From contig PCBK01000189.1 of NCBI GenBank assembly GCA_002731275.1, positions 62,001 through 126,000 on the forward strand: a stretch of DNA of 64,000 nt. The letters run 5' to 3'. Source of the DNA: Deltaproteobacteria bacterium (GTDB taxonomy: Bacteria; Myxococcota_C; UBA6777). Below, in pieces: positions 26,682 through 35,083 of this stretch. Under the pieces are notes generated by a model that made no database searches, was not told the DNA's origin, and saw only the letters and a list, made by a program, of their open reading frames with translations. Position 1 is the stretch's first letter; the number at the start of each line of letters is the position of its first letter. Position numbers and translations under genes: made by a program.

Positions 26682-27248
26682 TTATTTTGTATTGGGGTTT
26701 CCAAAGACACGACCACCAAAACGCTCTGAGCCGGAGATCCCAAAAGAGAGGAAGGACTTGTTTGACGTCGTTAAGGAACCACAAGAATTCCCAACGAGAT
26801 TACCATAGGCACATGCAACAAACCAGTCTCCACGTGTCGCGGTTGGGTAGTGCAATCCAGTGTTGATCGCGCCGACACAGCTTGGGAGTGTCGTTTTGTT
26901 GTCGTTTGCGTGTACAAAGTACTGGAAGTATGTACCGGGTGTCGCAGGTCGGAATCCCAACGCATTCCACTCGGCGTCAGTCGCCAGCCATGTTTGCTGA
27001 CTCCCACCACACGGCATAGCGGTGGGGTTTTTTTTGCTTGTTGTCAGATAGCTCCGAAATTCCAAGTAATACGCCTTCTCTTTCATTGCGATTTGTGGAA
27101 GCATGGTCCGTGCTTCTTGCATTTTCACATTTCGAATGTATCGAGTATACGAAGGAACCGCAACTGCAGCGAGGATACCAATGACGATGACTGTCACCAT
27201 CAATTCTGTTAGTGTAAAACCAGCTTGTTGTTTACGTGGGCAAGCCAT
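26682..27248 (-). CDS. Second type IV pilin-like protein
   Basis: 188 residues from the ATG at 27248, five bases after AGGAGG (a second ATG lies one codon upstream). A short leader (MACPRKQQAG) precedes FTLTELMVTVIVIGILAAVAVPSYTRYIRN, with Glu5 present. It differs from PilA in being convergent, having Thr at position 4, and carrying two Cys pairs (PCGG, PSCVG, VACAYG, NSCGS). It could be a minor pilin, a pseudopilin or an alternative major pilin. It has its own sigma-70-type promoter rather than a sigma-54 element. Confidence 0.85.
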   Translation of the reverse strand: MACPRKQQAGFTLTELMVTVIVIGILAAVAVPSYTRYIRNVKMQEARTMLPQIAMKEKAYYLEFRSYLTTSKKNPTAMPCGGSQQTWLATDAEWNALGFRPATPGTYFQYFVHANDNKTTLPSCVGAINTGLHYPTATRGDWFVACAYGNLVGNSCGSLTTSNKSFLSFGISGSERFGGRVFGNPNTK

Positions 27249-27286
27249 CATTACCTCCTGAAGATTGGAAAGATATTTGGTGTAGA

Positions 27287-27315
27287 AGTATACCAAACTC
27301 GGGTGCATTTGTCGA
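27287..27315 (-). promoter_or_regulatory. Sigma-70-type promoter of the second pilin gene
   Basis: On the minus strand TCGACA (27310-27315), a 17-base spacer and TATACT (27287-27292), each five of six to consensus. Transcription would begin near 27280, about 30 bases before the start codon and just ahead of AGGAGG. Confidence 0.6.
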
Positions 27316-27427
27316 ACGGGTTTATGACAATAAAAAATAGTTTCAATCACGCCAACCTATGGAGTTTTTAGTCAATAAAAGGCTCATTTATGAGAATCGT
27401 CTGGCTCATTTTTATGGACGCTTTGTA

Positions 27428-28825
27428 TCAATGTTCAGTGTTGCCACTCCACTCATCAAATTTTTTCAGCCTGTGCCGAAACGATCGATACGAGACTTTC
27501 AACAGTCTAGCCGCTTCTTTCTTTACATCGTTGGCCTCCTCAAGTGCAAGCGCCAAGAGTTTGCGCTCGACCTCATCGAGATAGGCTTCAAGTCCTTCCT
27601 CTGGCAAACAGAGCGAGGCGTTCTGGAGGGCCTTGTGACGTGTTTGTCGTTTGGCAACGATAGAGGGTAGACTCGCGGGAGACAAGACCTCACTTCCTTC
27701 GAGCAGGACCGACTGCTCCATAATATTTTTCAGCTCACGAATGTTGCCTGGATAGGGGTAATCAAGCAATAACTCCATGGTCTCTTGTTTGATCATCTGC
27801 ACATTTCGGTGGTGTTCTTTTCGAAAGTGTTCTAAAAAATGCTGCGCGAGTAAAGGAATATCCTCTTTTCGCTCGCGCAATGGAGGCATCTCGATAGGAA
27901 AGACATTGAGTCTGTAAAACAAATCCTCTCGAAATCGTTCGGCCTTCACCTCTTCTTCCAAGCGCTTGTTGGTCGCCGCGATGATCCGAACGTCAACCTC
28001 ACGATCCTTCTCTGCCCCAAGTGGTCGAACTTTTCGTTCTTGCAGAACGCGTAACAACTTGACCTGCATGTGCAAAGGCATCTCACCGATCTCATCGAGG
28101 AAAAGTGTCCCTCCATCGGCCTGCTCAAAGAACCCTGGTTTTGCTCGCTCCGCCCCTGTGTACGCACCTTTTACGTGACCAAAGAACTCCGTCTCCCACA
28201 AACTCTCGGCGATCGCGCCGCAGTTGATGGCGACAAAGTTCCCCTTACGTCGGTCACTGTTGAAGTGGAGAGCTCGCGTGACCAATTCTTTCCCCGTACC
28301 ATTTTCTCCAAGTACGAGTACCGTTGCGTTGCTCTTCGCGACACTCTTGAGGCGATCAAAGACGACATTCATCGCAGGGCTACGACCGATCAAAGAGTCA
28401 AAGTCAAACTGGGATTGGAGAGTGTTCCGCAAACGAACGTTCTCGGAGAGCAACAAATGCTTCTCAATACACTTTTCCAAAATCGCTTCGAGTTCATTGA
28501 GTTGAAAAGGCTTTTGGACGTAATCATATGCCCCCAACTTCATCGCCTCGATTGCATTCTCAACACTTCCATGCGCTGTCAAAATCACGACCTGCGTAAG
28601 CGTGGTCAAAGAACGCACATGCTTTAGCACGTCGATCCCTGTAATCCCTCCGGGCATTCGTAGATCAGAAAAAACAACATCATAATCGTTTTGGTTGAGC
28701 AGCTCGAGACCTTCTCGTCCGTTCGCCGCTGTATCGAGCTCATACCCACCTAGTCGCTCGATCCACACCTCAAATATCTGTCTTAAGCTCTCTTCATCTT
28801 CAACAAGCAAAATCTTGCGCAACAT
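27428..28825 (-). CDS. pilR: Sigma-54-dependent response regulator, PilR-like
   Basis: 465-residue NtrC-family activator. The receiver domain (about 1-120) has phospho-acceptor D54 in VVFSDLRMP and KP at 105-106. The AAA+ domain has Walker A GENGTGKE (173-180), the sigma-54 contact loop as GAYTGA (220-225) in place of GAFTGA, and GGTLFLDEIGEMP. A C-terminal Fis-type HTH follows (EAARLLKVSYRSFRHRLKKF). The Tyr form of the loop is found in active family members. It lies downstream of pilS and pilC and between the two pilin genes, so pilA is the natural target. Confidence 0.9.
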   Translation of the reverse strand: MLRKILLVEDEESLRQIFEVWIERLGGYELDTAANGREGLELLNQNDYDVVFSDLRMPGGITGIDVLKHVRSLTTLTQVVILTAHGSVENAIEAMKLGAYDYVQKPFQLNELEAILEKCIEKHLLLSENVRLRNTLQSQFDFDSLIGRSPAMNVVFDRLKSVAKSNATVLVLGENGTGKELVTRALHFNSDRRKGNFVAINCGAIAESLWETEFFGHVKGAYTGAERAKPGFFEQADGGTLFLDEIGEMPLHMQVKLLRVLQERKVRPLGAEKDREVDVRIIAATNKRLEEEVKAERFREDLFYRLNVFPIEMPPLRERKEDIPLLAQHFLEHFRKEHHRNVQMIKQETMELLLDYPYPGNIRELKNIMEQSVLLEGSEVLSPASLPSIVAKRQTRHKALQNASLCLPEEGLEAYLDEVERKLLALALEEANDVKKEAARLLKVSYRSFRHRLKKFDEWSGNTEH

Positions 28826-28941
28826 GTCCTCACCTTATCAACAAACAACCTGTGAGAGCATACCACACACCCCCCCCAATGTACACGAATCAACGCAAGA
28901 AAACGAACCTCTCCTTGATGGACTTTTTCTAAGCAAGACCC

Positions 28942-30627
28942 TCACTCAACAAAGGGTTCTGCAGGAAAAAAGAGTCTCAACCCTCGGCGCTCAGACTCAT
29001 CGTAAAATTCAATGTCTCCATCATGTTCGCTGACAATGCGCTGCACAATAGACAACCCAAGACCTGTCCCGCGCTCCTTGGTCGAGTAAAAAGGCTCAAA
29101 GATATGAGAACGTTCGCTCTCAGGGATACCAGGTCCTTCATCCAGAAGCAACAGACTCACACCATTGTAACATTGCTCCACTTCGATCCAGATACGTCCC
29201 CCATCGGGCTGCATGGCTTGGCCTGCGTTGACGAGCAGATTCCATACGACTTGCTGAAATAACCCACCATCGACACTGACCTCACAATGTTCCTCGATAT
29301 CCTCGCAGATCGTGCAATTGCGAAAACGCTCATCCTGTTGAAAGAGTAAGCTCGACTCGAGTACGAGGCTTTTGAGCTTATACCTCGACTTCTGCGCAGG
29401 TTTGGGTTTTGCGAAGCGCAAGAAATCACCGAGGAGACTGTCGAGACGCGCCGTCTCACGCCGCATGATTTCCATCAACTTGCGATCAGAGCGAGAGATA
29501 TCGGAGCCGTCACCCAACAACTGAATTGAACCGGAGAGAGAGCTCAAGGGGTTTCTGATCTCGTGAGCCATCCTCGCAGCGATCTCACCTAGCGACGCCA
29601 TCTTTTCATTGCGCCTCGCGATCTCCTCGATCTTTTTGATCGGTGTTAAATCCTGGAAGAGCACGAGGTATCCGCTCTTTTCGCCTAAGTGATCGCGCAA
29701 CATAGAGACTGAAAGTCCCAACAAGATCTCGGCCTGATCACTCTCTCGGAAAAAAGGCACCTCTACACGCGCAGAGGAACCGACCAACTCGACAAGAGAG
29801 AGAGAGAGCCGAGGGAGCAGATCGTGGATATCTTTCCCCTTTACAGCAGGCCAAAGCCCACCACACAAATCATTTGCGTAAGGGTTGAGAAAAAGGATCT
29901 CGCCTTCGATGTTCGTAGTCATGAGTCCAGAGTTCAAACTCATCACGATATCTCTTTGGATCGCTTCCAAATTGTCGATATCGATCTGCTGCTTTTTGAC
30001 GATCTTTTCGGTCGCCTGCAACTGTTCATCGAGACGCCCCGAGAGCAAGGCGACGATAAAGAAGGAGGAGCCATAGACAAGGAGCGTGTAAGCCACCTCA
30101 GATCCCTCGATCGTCTCAGGCGATCGGACAAATGCGAGCTTTTTGTACAGCTCGAAATAATTCCCCATCAACAAAAAGGCGAGCCCAAAGAGGCTATAGA
30201 GCGCAAAAAAGAACGCACCACCACTACGCAATACAACAGCAGCCGCGATGATGAGGAGCAGATAACAAAACAAGAAGACAGAATCCTGGCATCCTGTCGC
30301 GAGCATCAACAACGTCAACAGGACAAGATCGAGACATAGCTGTACAAGCGCAAAGACCTCGACCTTCTCGACTCGTGAAAACAGCCCACCGTAGAGGATC
30401 GTCAGGAAGTAAATGGCTCCAACCAACCAAAAGACAAAATTCCCCGTAGGACGGGAATCTTCTCCAGCAACACTGCTCAATTGATAGATCACAGTGCTAC
30501 CCATGAGCAGTGTACTAAACAAAAGTCTAGCACCCATTAGCCCTAGCAGTCGGCGTTTGAGAGTCGGTCTGTATTCAGGTGCGGGAAAAATCGAGAGCAG
30601 GTGAGAAGAGGAAGCTTCAGAAGGCAC
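28942..30627 (-). CDS. pilS: Membrane sensor histidine kinase, PilS-like
   Basis: 561 residues. About six N-terminal membrane helices (30-200), a short coiled linker, a PAS domain (about 220-330), HisKA with phospho-His355 in RMAHEIRNPLSS, and a C-terminal ATPase domain with NAGQAM, DEGPGIPE and GTGLGLSIV. PilS of Pseudomonas also has six membrane helices and senses pilin subunit level in the inner membrane. The start is a GTG with AAAGG about ten bases upstream. It is placed 31 bases after pilC and upstream of pilR, as in known pilus loci. Confidence 0.9.
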   Translation of the reverse strand: MPSEASSSHLLSIFPAPEYRPTLKRRLLGLMGARLLFSTLLMGSTVIYQLSSVAGEDSRPTGNFVFWLVGAIYFLTILYGGLFSRVEKVEVFALVQLCLDLVLLTLLMLATGCQDSVFLFCYLLLIIAAAVVLRSGGAFFFALYSLFGLAFLLMGNYFELYKKLAFVRSPETIEGSEVAYTLLVYGSSFFIVALLSGRLDEQLQATEKIVKKQQIDIDNLEAIQRDIVMSLNSGLMTTNIEGEILFLNPYANDLCGGLWPAVKGKDIHDLLPRLSLSLVELVGSSARVEVPFFRESDQAEILLGLSVSMLRDHLGEKSGYLVLFQDLTPIKKIEEIARRNEKMASLGEIAARMAHEIRNPLSSLSGSIQLLGDGSDISRSDRKLMEIMRRETARLDSLLGDFLRFAKPKPAQKSRYKLKSLVLESSLLFQQDERFRNCTICEDIEEHCEVSVDGGLFQQVVWNLLVNAGQAMQPDGGRIWIEVEQCYNGVSLLLLDEGPGIPESERSHIFEPFYSTKERGTGLGLSIVQRIVSEHDGDIEFYDESERRGLRLFFPAEPFVE

Positions 30628-30658
30628 GAGGATATAGCCTTTGGGTTGGAGAAAGAGA

Positions 30659-31870
30659 TCAGGTCTTGACGTTACCAGCGAGCGAGAAGATTGGCATGTA
30701 CATCGCGATCAACATACCACCGAGGACTGTCGCAACGACAACCAACATGAGTGGTTCGAGCATCGTCGTCATTGCGGAGACAGCATCATCGACTTCATCT
30801 TCGTAAAATTCGGCAATTTTCGTGAGCATGACATCGAGCGCACCCGTCGCCTCACCGACACCGATCATCTGGACAACCATAGGCGGAAAGACCTTTGTCT
30901 CCATCAACGGCTCAGCGATGTTTCGACCTTCAGAGATCTTGTCTCGCACGTAGTAGATGGCCTTCTCAATCGTCTTGTTACCGGCGGAGCGAGCAACAAT
31001 ATCGAGAGCATCGAGCAATGGAACACCAGAAGACAACATCGTTCCGAGTGTTCGCGTAAACTTGGCAACAGCCGATTTTCGGATAACAGGTCCAAAGATC
31101 GGTGCACGTAGCATCACCCGGTCAAAGATCTTACGCCCCCATGCCGACGCATAAAATTGCCGGAAGCCATAGATAACGAGGGCAATCCCTCCGAGGATGA
31201 AGAGGATATAGCTTTGGAAAAACTTACTTAAGTCGATGACAAACTGTGTGGGTGCAGGCAACTGCCCCCCCATGTTCTTGAACATCTTTTCGAAGGTTGG
31301 GATAACCCACACCAACATGACGATAACCGACGCGATCGTGACGCCCAAAATGATCAATGGATAGACCATCGCGCCCTTCACCTTTTTGATCACCTGCATG
31401 TTTTTTTCGATAAAGATCGCGAGGCGGTTGAGGATCGTATCCAAGACACCACCAATCTCACCTGCAGCCACGAGGTTGACAAACAAGTCATCAAATACCT
31501 TTGGGTGCTTTTTGAGAGAGTCCGCAAATGTCGCACCACCTTCAACGTCACTCTTGATTTGAAACAAAATACGTTTGAAGAATGGGTTCCCGTTTTGGCT
31601 TGCGAGAATGTCGAGACATTGGACGAGGGGCAAACCGGCATCGATCATCGTCGCAAACTGTCTCGTAAACAAGACCAACTCTTTGATGGACACACCCGCA
31701 AAGAGCTCGGGCATTTTGATATCAATGCTGATCCCCTTTTTCTTAATCGCGGGACTGTTGATATTCATGTGGCGAAGGCGACTTTGGACGTCTTGCTCAC
31801 TCTTGGCCTCCATCTCGCCTTTTTTCAACTCGCCGGCTGTGTTACGCCCTTCCCAAACAAAAACTGGCAT
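30659..31870 (-). CDS. pilC: Type IV pilus inner-membrane platform protein PilC
   Basis: 403 residues, usual for the family. Two repeated GspF/PilC domains are seen: LVLFTRQFATMIDAGLPLVQCLDIL and, in the second half, AKFTRTLGTMLSSGVPLLDALDIV. Between them and at the end are membrane helices (AMVYPLIILGVTIASVIVMLVWVIP; LMLVVVATVLGGMLIAMYMPIF). It is the platform on which the PilB and PilT ATPases act. Those ATPases, normally adjacent, are not in this window. It has an upstream promoter candidate and heads the pilC-pilS-pilR operon. Confidence 0.95.
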   Translation of the reverse strand: MPVFVWEGRNTAGELKKGEMEAKSEQDVQSRLRHMNINSPAIKKKGISIDIKMPELFAGVSIKELVLFTRQFATMIDAGLPLVQCLDILASQNGNPFFKRILFQIKSDVEGGATFADSLKKHPKVFDDLFVNLVAAGEIGGVLDTILNRLAIFIEKNMQVIKKVKGAMVYPLIILGVTIASVIVMLVWVIPTFEKMFKNMGGQLPAPTQFVIDLSKFFQSYILFILGGIALVIYGFRQFYASAWGRKIFDRVMLRAPIFGPVIRKSAVAKFTRTLGTMLSSGVPLLDALDIVARSAGNKTIEKAIYYVRDKISEGRNIAEPLMETKVFPPMVVQMIGVGEATGALDVMLTKIAEFYEDEVDDAVSAMTTMLEPLMLVVVATVLGGMLIAMYMPIFSLAGNVKT

Positions 31871-31920
31871 GCGACTCCTCCGTACACGCTCGATACTGTC
31901 AACGAAAAAACTCTTGTGCG

Positions 31921-31948
31921 ATTATACACAGTTCTACCCAAACTACAA
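31921..31948 (-). promoter_or_regulatory. Candidate promoter of pilC-pilS-pilR
   Basis: A perfect TATAAT -10 (31921-31926, read on the minus strand) with TTGTAG (31943-31948) 16 bases upstream. The -35 match is poor. It sits in the 94-base gap between the M50B-like gene and pilC, about 50 bases before the pilC start. Confidence 0.45.
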
Positions 31949-31964
31949 AGAAGAAAAAACATAG

Positions 31965-32627
31965 TTATGCTGCATGTATGCGGACGCCCAAGTAAAGCGC
32001 GCCTGTCAACATACCGACAGAGAACACAAACCAGATGACTCCCCACAACAGCGAAGGTAAGCCTGTCATCTCCGCCATACGGGAAGCATCTGATGAAGGG
32101 ACGTTGCGACGGATCGTGTCATCATAGATGTCAAAGATCGCATACATCGAGCTCATCGTCCCGACAAAGCTGATCATGTACGGCAACCCCACCCCATTCT
32201 TCAACCACCACAAAAGCACCAACAACACCATCGAACCAAGTGTCAAACCACGTGAGAGCCAATTCTTTGCCCACCAAAGCGCAAACAGCAATCCAATGAT
32301 CAACAACACCGCTGCTATCTTAGAGAGCAAAAGACTTGTCCCCAGCAAAATCAGCCCAGCCCCCACAATCGAAGAGCCGAGGTATCCCGCAGGTAATACC
32401 AACCACATGCTCCCACCCGCGAGATGACAAACACCGCCCTCATCTGGATTGACCTCAATCCCCTTAACCTTCCCGCCTGTCGCGAGTCCAGCCAGTGCGT
32501 GCCCCATCTCGTGAATATACACGGTGATCAACTTAAACGGAAACAACACGGGTGTATGCCAAAGAAAGAAAATGATCACACCGTATCCAAGGATCAATCC
32601 CAACTGCATCAACTGTGAACCTGTCAT
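31965..32627 (-). CDS. M50B-like integral membrane metalloprotease
   Basis: 220 residues with about six membrane segments. The zinc motif HEMGH is at 39-43 in a hydrophobic helix, followed by ALAGLATGGKVKGIEVNPDEGGVCHL, which matches the Peptidase_M50B-like family (PF13398). That family is distantly related to site-2 proteases, and its substrates are mostly unknown. The later NPDG- or LDG-type second metal motif is not obvious to me. It is located 39 bases after the Cys-rich lipoprotein gene on the same strand and just upstream of pilC. Confidence 0.8.
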   Translation of the reverse strand: MTGSQLMQLGLILGYGVIIFFLWHTPVLFPFKLITVYIHEMGHALAGLATGGKVKGIEVNPDEGGVCHLAGGSMWLVLPAGYLGSSIVGAGLILLGTSLLLSKIAAVLLIIGLLFALWWAKNWLSRGLTLGSMVLLVLLWWLKNGVGLPYMISFVGTMSSMYAIFDIYDDTIRRNVPSSDASRMAEMTGLPSLLWGVIWFVFSVGMLTGALYLGVRIHAA

Positions 32628-32666
32628 AAACTCTTCACCTCTCGTACGATTGACAACAATGGCTCT

Positions 32667-34892
32667 CTATTTCTTCACTTCGATTGTGATCTTCGCATTA
32701 CGTCGGCCAGTGTCTGTAAATGTGTGCTTGCCAACCTTCGAAAAATCTCCGCTCCAACTCCCACATGTATCGTCGGAGTTGAGCGCGTCGTAATCCATCA
32801 CTTCGAGCTTCGCGTTGCGCAGCGAGATGGGATCGAGCTTGGAGGAGGTCTTGTAATTAAATGTCACGGTGCCACCGCATTTGTTTCCTTGATCCGAGCT
32901 CTTGTAAGATGCCCCCGTCGAAATGGTCAATCGAACGTAGGGATCGGCCTTTCCAAACGGAGCATCGTCACAGTTATCACAACTGAATTGGGTTGAAACG
33001 ATCGTCAGTTGGCGGTAACAGAGACCATTTACGCACCCAAATTGACAACTTCCACAGCTCCCACCACATCCATCACCACCACACTCTTTGCCTGAGCAGA
33101 CAGGTGTACAACACTTGCCGTTTGTACATTTTTGCCCATTCGCACATTGCTTCTCGACGGACCAATAGCGGCAAAGGCTCGAATCCTTGAGACACTCTTG
33201 ATAGCCATTGTTTGTACACTTGGCTGCATTTTCAGCACACTCGTGCTTACACTCGCACTTGCCTGCGGCACTACACGTCGCACGTTTGGAACACGAACCA
33301 CATGTCCCTCCACAACCATCAGGGCCACATTCTTTATCGTTACAAGCAGCTCCACAACAAGATCCGCCTTGGCATACATTTCCAGCCGGACACTGATTTG
33401 TTTTCAGAACACGACAACCATCAGCGTCGGGTTCACAACGCTCAAAACTCCCACTACCAATGCAAGAAGATTCACCAACCTTGCAGGCATGTTTGCATTC
33501 ACATTTGCCCGCGCTCCCACACACAGTACGACCTGTACATGAGCCACACAGACCACCACATCCGTCATCTCCACACTCTTTTCCGGTGCAGTCTTTGACA
33601 CACTCGCAGGTGTCATTCAGGCACTGCTTGTTGTCCTTACAACCACAATCCGCTGGACATGATGAACATGTCTCTTTGCGCGTCGCGTCGCACACACCAT
33701 CTCCACAGTATGGCTTGCATTCTCCACCAGTACAGACGTGTGTGTTGGCGCATCCACAGTCCTTCTCGCAGGATGAGCACGTCTCGCCTGACGCTTTGTC
33801 ACACACACCATCCCCACACTGCTGCTTGCATTGTCCAGAGCCACATGTCTCACCTGTTTTGCACTTGCAGTCAGACGAACAAGTCGAACAATTCTCGCCT
33901 TTGGCCTCATCGCAAACGCCATTTCCACAATCGGCACCACACTGCCCCGCTTTACAAGCCTGTCCTTGGGGACAAGGGCAGTCTTTCGCACATGTGGAAC
34001 AATCTTCACCAAAGGAAGACTCACAGCGGCCATTCCCACAAGGCAGCTCACAGCGGCCCTGCACACATTTTTGCTTGGATGAGCATGCACAATCTTTTTC
34101 ACATGTGGAGCAATTTTCCCCTGACTTTTCATCGCACTTACCGTCTCCACAGGCCTCCACACATGCAGACGAAGACGTCGAACAGGCTTGACCACTCGGA
34201 CATTGACAATCGAGAGGACAACTCACGCAGTTCTCGTTATCACCGGCTTCACACTTTCCATCACCGCAATTTGCAGCGTCTTTGCACGTCCCACTGTCGC
34301 ACATTTTGCCTTTGTCACAAGCGCAATCACCTGGACATGTCGAACACGTCTCTTTACCTGCGTCACATGTCCCATTTCCACATGTATCAGCGGGCTCACA
34401 CTTTCCGGCTTTACAGGTCTCTTCATCCTTACAACCACAGTCCGTTGGACATGTCAGGCAGTCTTCTTTGCCAGCCTCACAAGTCCCATCCCCACAAGGG
34501 TCTTTGGGCTGACACTTATCATCAACACAACCGGCGCTTCCACAATCCTCGGCGACTTCGCCCTGGTAATCACAGCTGTCAAACCAGTACAAAATCTTCC
34601 CAACACATTGCTTCTTCGCTTTGGGTTCGCAGACGGTGTTGGCAGCACATTTGCCTCTCGTTGTATTGCACTTTTGCCCCGAAGCACAATCTCGATCCGC
34701 ACGGCAAGAGACAATACATGCCCCCTCGACAGTGTCGCAATGTTTACCGATCTCGCAATCTTCATCGGAGACGCACTTGCTCGTTGAAGGATCGCAACCC
34801 ATCGCGGGAAGACAGATCAGACACACCAACATCCCCGCAAGACGAGTCCAACGAGAGAGAGACATCCAGTTACTTCTTGCCATCTTATACAT
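32667..34892 (-). CDS. Cysteine-rich modular lipoprotein with C-terminal C2-like domain
   Basis: 741 residues, with a signal peptide and lipobox near LPAMGC. An EGF/TIL-like start (CVSDEDCEIGKHCD) leads into eight tandem modules of about 37 residues with the frame CG[DN]GxC...ExCSxCxxDCxC. About two and a half larger modules follow, built on KECGxDGCGGxCGSC. The last roughly 105 residues resemble a C2-type beta sandwich (DAPFGKADPYVRLTI, KLEVMDYDALNSDD), which in eukaryotes binds calcium and lipid. The protein is probably a rigid, disulfide-bonded surface stalk carrying a tip domain. The role is inference. The start ATG at 34892 has AGGAG eight bases upstream. Confidence 0.82.
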   Translation of the reverse strand: MYKMARSNWMSLSRWTRLAGMLVCLICLPAMGCDPSTSKCVSDEDCEIGKHCDTVEGACIVSCRADRDCASGQKCNTTRGKCAANTVCEPKAKKQCVGKILYWFDSCDYQGEVAEDCGSAGCVDDKCQPKDPCGDGTCEAGKEDCLTCPTDCGCKDEETCKAGKCEPADTCGNGTCDAGKETCSTCPGDCACDKGKMCDSGTCKDAANCGDGKCEAGDNENCVSCPLDCQCPSGQACSTSSSACVEACGDGKCDEKSGENCSTCEKDCACSSKQKCVQGRCELPCGNGRCESSFGEDCSTCAKDCPCPQGQACKAGQCGADCGNGVCDEAKGENCSTCSSDCKCKTGETCGSGQCKQQCGDGVCDKASGETCSSCEKDCGCANTHVCTGGECKPYCGDGVCDATRKETCSSCPADCGCKDNKQCLNDTCECVKDCTGKECGDDGCGGLCGSCTGRTVCGSAGKCECKHACKVGESSCIGSGSFERCEPDADGCRVLKTNQCPAGNVCQGGSCCGAACNDKECGPDGCGGTCGSCSKRATCSAAGKCECKHECAENAAKCTNNGYQECLKDSSLCRYWSVEKQCANGQKCTNGKCCTPVCSGKECGGDGCGGSCGSCQFGCVNGLCYRQLTIVSTQFSCDNCDDAPFGKADPYVRLTISTGASYKSSDQGNKCGGTVTFNYKTSSKLDPISLRNAKLEVMDYDALNSDDTCGSWSGDFSKVGKHTFTDTGRRNAKITIEVKK

Positions 34893-35083
34893 TCACAACA
34901 CTCCTGCGTTCAAACGGATACATATGTCAACATTGTATGCGACTTGGTGAATACACACAAGCAGACACAAGCAACACATAGGCAATGCATATATTCTTGA
35001 CCATGCGTCGGCATATCTGATATCTATGAGACTCCGCTCAAGAAAAAAAATCCCCAAGACCACCAAAAACCAGAGGCATGATC

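Noticed and set aside
33400..34500. Regularly spaced DNA repeats suggestive of a CRISPR-like or minisatellite array
   Set aside because: The periodicity is in frame (~111 bases) and reflects the tandem cysteine modules of a protein; the units are diverged at the DNA level.
33659..34981. 440-codon open frame on the plus strand, antisense to the Cys-rich lipoprotein
   Set aside because: It mirrors the repeated cysteine modules (His/Arg/Thr-rich low complexity), lacks a ribosome site, and the minus-strand frame has a signal peptide and conserved domains.
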